In this document: piece by piece, positions 61,309-64,000 of the stretch
How the letters are laid out: each line of letters begins with the position of its first letter
How positions within the stretch are numbered: the first letter of the stretch is position 1
DNA from: Pseudocoprococcus catus
Lineage (GTDB): Bacteria > Bacillota > Clostridia > Lachnospirales > Lachnospiraceae
NCBI RefSeq assembly: GCF_019734885.1
Contig: NZ_JAAXCM010000034.1
Location: 62,001-126,000, forward strand
Reading direction: 5' to 3'
Length of the DNA stretch: 64,000 nucleotides
Made by a program: the position numbers and the translations under genes
The notes under the pieces: model-generated
Told to the model about the DNA's origin: nothing
The model's input: only the letters and a program-made list of their open reading frames with translations
Database searches by the model: none

Positions 61309-63708
61309 ATGAAGTACGATTTCGCGAAAATTGAATCAAAATGGCAGAAGAAATGGGCTGATGCAGACCTCTTTGCTGCCAAAGACAACAGTGACAAGCC
61401 GAAGTTCTATGGTCTGGTAGAATTTCCTTACCCAAGCGGTGCCGGCATGCATGTCGGTCATATCAAGGCATACTCAGGTCTTGAAGTTGTATCCCGTAAG
61501 CGTCGTATGCAGGGATATAATGTTCTTTTCCCGATCGGTTTTGACGCTTTCGGCCTTCCGGCTGAGAACTACGCCATAAAGACCAACACACATCCAAGAA
61601 TTGTTACCGATCAGAATATTGAACGTTTTTCCAATCAGATGAAGCGTATGGGCTTCTCCTTTGACTGGGATCGTGTCATTGATACAACACAGGAAGACTA
61701 CTACAAATGGACACAGTGGATTTTCCTGAAGCTTTTCGAAAATGGTCTTGCTTACCGTGACAAGACTCTGGTTAACTACTGTCCATCCTGTAAGGTTGTC
61801 CTTTCCAACGAAGACAGCCAGGGCGGCAAATGTGATATCTGCCACAGTGATGTTATCCAGAAGTCCAAGGAAGTATGGTATCTTCGCATCACCAAGTATG
61901 CAGACAAACTGCTTGAAGGTCTGAACGAAGTGGATTACCCTGACAATATCAAACAGCAGCAGCAGCACTGGATCGGCAAATCCACAGGTGCATTTGTAAA
62001 CTTCAAACTGGATAATGAACAGGAGAGTCTCCGCGTTTATACAACACGTCCGGATACACTTTTCGGTGTCACATTCATGGTTATCGCACCGGAACATCCT
62101 TTGATCGACAAATATGCCGACCAGATCAAGAACATGGATGAGATCGAAGCTTACCGTGAAGAATGTGCGAAGAAGAGTGAGTTTGAACGTATCGAGATCA
62201 ATAAAGACAAAACCGGTGTCAAGATCGACGGACTGATGGCCATCAATCCTGTCAGCGGCAAGAAAGTACCATTATTCATTGCCGATTATGTTATGATGGG
62301 TTATGGTACAGGTGCCATCATGGCTGTACCTGCTCACGATCAGCGTGACTATGATTTTGCAAGAAAATTCGGTGAAGAGATCATCCCTGTTATCAAGGGC
62401 GGCGATATTGACAAAGAAGCTTATACAGGCGATGGCGAAATGATCAACTCCGATTTCTTAAACGGTTATACCAACAAGAAAGATTCCATTGAGAAGATGA
62501 TTGAAGTTCTTGAAGAAAAGGGTATCGGCGAGAAGGGTGTTCAGTATAAGATGAAAGACTGGGCATTCAACCGCCAGAGATATTGGGGTGAACCGATTCC
62601 GATCGTTCACTGTCCAAAATGCGGTATGGTAGGTGTACCATACGAAGAATTACCGCTTCGTCTGCCTAAGGTAGAGCACTTCCAGCCAGGTGAAGACGGC
62701 GAATCTCCACTGGCCAAGATTGACAGCTTTGTCAACTGCAAGTGTCCAAAGTGCGGCGGAGACGCTAAACGTGAAACAGATACAATGCCTCAGTGGGCAG
62801 GTTCTTCATGGTATTTCCTCCGTTATATCGATCCTCACAACACAGAAGCACTGGCAGATCCGGAGAAACTGAAATACTGGATGCCTGTTGACTGGTACAA
62901 CGGCGGTATGGAACATGTTACAAGACATATGATCTATTCCCGTTTCTGGCATCGTTTCCTGTATGATATCGGTGTTGTTAACACACCTGAACCATACGCA
63001 AAACGTTCCGCACAGGGTCTGATCCTCGGACCTGACGGTACAAAGATGAGCAAATCCAAGGGCAACGTTGTGGATCCTCTGGATGTTGCAGACAAATACG
63101 GTGCAGATACACTCCGCACTTACATCCTTTTCATGGGTGACTACGGTGCATCTACACCATGGAACGAGAACTCTGTCCGCGGCTGCAAACGTTTTCTTGA
63201 CCGTGTTTATCGTATCTTTGAGAAGGTTACGGAGGAGAATGTCCACAGCCTTGACAATCCGCTTCACAAAGCTATCAAGAAAGTCAGTGATGATATCGAA
63301 GATATGAAGTACAACACAGCCATCGCAACACTGATGGCACTGTTAAATGACTTCGAGTCCACGCCGGCAGTTGGCAAAGAGCAGTACGTCACATTCCTGA
63401 AGCTGCTTTCACCATTTGCACCGCATATCACAGAGGAACTCTGGGAGATGCTTGGCGGCGAAGGTTTCCTGTCCGTTTCCGAATGGCCGGTTTATGATGA
63501 ATCCAAGATGGTAGACGAAACAGTCGAAATCGGTGTTCAGATCAACGGTAAGCCAAAGGATGCAGTTGAACTCTCATTAGATGATGATGAAGAAACAGCC
63601 GTAGCCAAAGCCGTGGCACTGCCTAAAATCGCCAACATCACAGCAGGTAAGAACATTGTCAAAGTTATTTATAAACCAGGCAAGATCCTGAACCTGATCG
63701 TAAAATAA
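61309..63708 (+). CDS. leuS: Leucyl-tRNA synthetase
   Basis: A 799-residue class I synthetase. The HIGH-type motif is HVGH near 48-51, the editing CP1 domain is at about 220-420 (TTRPDTLFGVTF), a zinc-type cysteine group lies at CPKCGMVG/CKCPKCGG, and KMSKSKGN lies near 580. AAGGAGG is 14 nt from the ATG, a rather long spacing. Confidence 0.98.
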   Translation: MKYDFAKIESKWQKKWADADLFAAKDNSDKPKFYGLVEFPYPSGAGMHVGHIKAYSGLEVVSRKRRMQGYNVLFPIGFDAFGLPAENYAIKTNTHPRIVTDQNIERFSNQMKRMGFSFDWDRVIDTTQEDYYKWTQWIFLKLFENGLAYRDKTLVNYCPSCKVVLSNEDSQGGKCDICHSDVIQKSKEVWYLRITKYADKLLEGLNEVDYPDNIKQQQQHWIGKSTGAFVNFKLDNEQESLRVYTTRPDTLFGVTFMVIAPEHPLIDKYADQIKNMDEIEAYREECAKKSEFERIEINKDKTGVKIDGLMAINPVSGKKVPLFIADYVMMGYGTGAIMAVPAHDQRDYDFARKFGEEIIPVIKGGDIDKEAYTGDGEMINSDFLNGYTNKKDSIEKMIEVLEEKGIGEKGVQYKMKDWAFNRQRYWGEPIPIVHCPKCGMVGVPYEELPLRLPKVEHFQPGEDGESPLAKIDSFVNCKCPKCGGDAKRETDTMPQWAGSSWYFLRYIDPHNTEALADPEKLKYWMPVDWYNGGMEHVTRHMIYSRFWHRFLYDIGVVNTPEPYAKRSAQGLILGPDGTKMSKSKGNVVDPLDVADKYGADTLRTYILFMGDYGASTPWNENSVRGCKRFLDRVYRIFEKVTEENVHSLDNPLHKAIKKVSDDIEDMKYNTAIATLMALLNDFESTPAVGKEQYVTFLKLLSPFAPHITEELWEMLGGEGFLSVSEWPVYDESKMVDETVEIGVQINGKPKDAVELSLDDDEETAVAKAVALPKIANITAGKNIVKVIYKPGKILNLIVK

Positions 63709-63738
63709 ACAACCAATCGTGTGGTTTTAATTTATCAT

Positions 63739-63796
63739 AATAGGACTTAAAACAAGCAATTCAACACAGAAGCTTGTTTTAAGTCCTATTTTCTTA
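63739..63796. terminator. Bidirectional terminator after leuS
   Basis: Perfect 19-bp arms AATAGGACTTAAAACAAGC and their complement with a 14-nt loop and a T-rich tail. It separates leuS from the convergent gene at the window end. Confidence 0.9.
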
Positions 63797-63821
63797 TCAA
63801 TCGAACTACTTCCAAATCAAA

Positions 63822-64000
63822 CTAAAGCCACGTCGGTAAGTTCATCAGGCTCCGCAGTTTGTTAAACTGCTGTACTTCCTCTTCAGACATATCTTTCTTC
63901 ATCACATCAAAGATCAATTTAATCTCATCATTGGTAAACGCAAGTCCCATGGCTGTCAGATGCTTATTGGCATCAATAATCGACGGAATCATTTCCGAAA
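63822..64000 (-). CDS. Unidentified protein, C-terminal part only
   Basis: The last 58 codons of a minus-strand gene whose start lies beyond the window. The visible part is helical and charged (ANKHLTAMGLAFTNDEIKL, DMSEEEVQQFNKLRSLMNL) and ends at the stop at 63822-63824. The codon use and regular helix pattern favour a real gene; I do not recognise the family. Confidence 0.55.
   Translation of the reverse strand, partial: SEMIPSIIDANKHLTAMGLAFTNDEIKLIFDVMKKDMSEEEVQQFNKLRSLMNLPTWL

Overview
The window looks like a chromosome segment of a gut-type Clostridia bacterium, most likely a member of the Lachnospiraceae. Pointers are the moderate GC content, Gram-positive cell-wall genes (a dlt-like operon, TepA, UppP, a SpoIID/LytB protein), a T-box in front of pheST, strong AGGAGG-type ribosome binding sites and TTGACA/TATAAT promoters with 17-nt spacing. 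Most of it is housekeeping DNA. The left edge (1-9378) and a smaller patch near the right edge (58.4-60.5 kb) carry an accessory peptide-processing and export system.

Region 1-9378 is a tightly packed operon-like run. In order it holds the 3' end of a nucleotidyltransferase (NTP_transf_5 type), an ABC exporter, a membrane-anchored Ig-like protein, two tandem Wzz/BY-tyrosine-kinase fusions, a PqqD-like protein whose only fitting start codon is ACG, a 127-residue Cys-containing small protein, a radical SAM/SPASM enzyme, an HprK/PEPCK-like kinase and a SEC11/SipW-type peptidase. I read it as an uncharacterised RiPP-like or peptide-modification system coupled to export and to polysaccharide-type assembly proteins. 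A second set of the nucleotidyltransferase, PqqD and peptidase, split over both strands, lies at 58466-60490.

Region 9.4-24.7 kb holds phosphopentomutase, an amidohydrolase, tRNA-Gly(CCC), a dltA-dltC-dltB-dltD-like operon, the queuosine precursor operon queD-queE-folE-queC-queF on the minus strand behind a probable preQ1 leader with a terminator/antiterminator, a lysozyme-like protein, a nicotinamidase-like hydrolase, a 5'-nucleotidase-like protein that has lost its metal ligands, TepA and UppP.

Region 24.8-42 kb holds an FtsK/SpoIIIE translocase, a probable IS66-type MITE, one-carbon genes fhs and folD, rimO, pgsA, a large lipoprotein, a cytidylate-kinase-like protein, a DUF1461 membrane protein, threonine synthase behind a small structured leader, a glycerophosphodiesterase, a probable 6S RNA, a SpoIID/LytB protein and a YihY/BrkB membrane protein.

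Region 42-64 kb holds a T-box-controlled pheST followed by queA (the late queuosine step, away from the que operon), a coiled-coil protein, a ppk1 remnant, a SEC-C protein, an ABC-F ATPase, an MntP-like exporter, a radical SAM protein, an alpha/beta hydrolase, a TetR-type regulator, tyrA, an EF-G paralogue with altered G3 and G4 motifs, the second accessory module, a small membrane protein and leuS. The window ends inside an unidentified minus-strand gene.

The most interesting non-coding signals are three copies of a roughly 95-bp two-hairpin repeat, each in a convergent intergenic region next to a terminator; the MITE with 15-bp terminal repeats and 8-bp target duplication; and the three-way-junction leader of thrC. 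No CRISPR array, rRNA or complete insertion sequence was seen.
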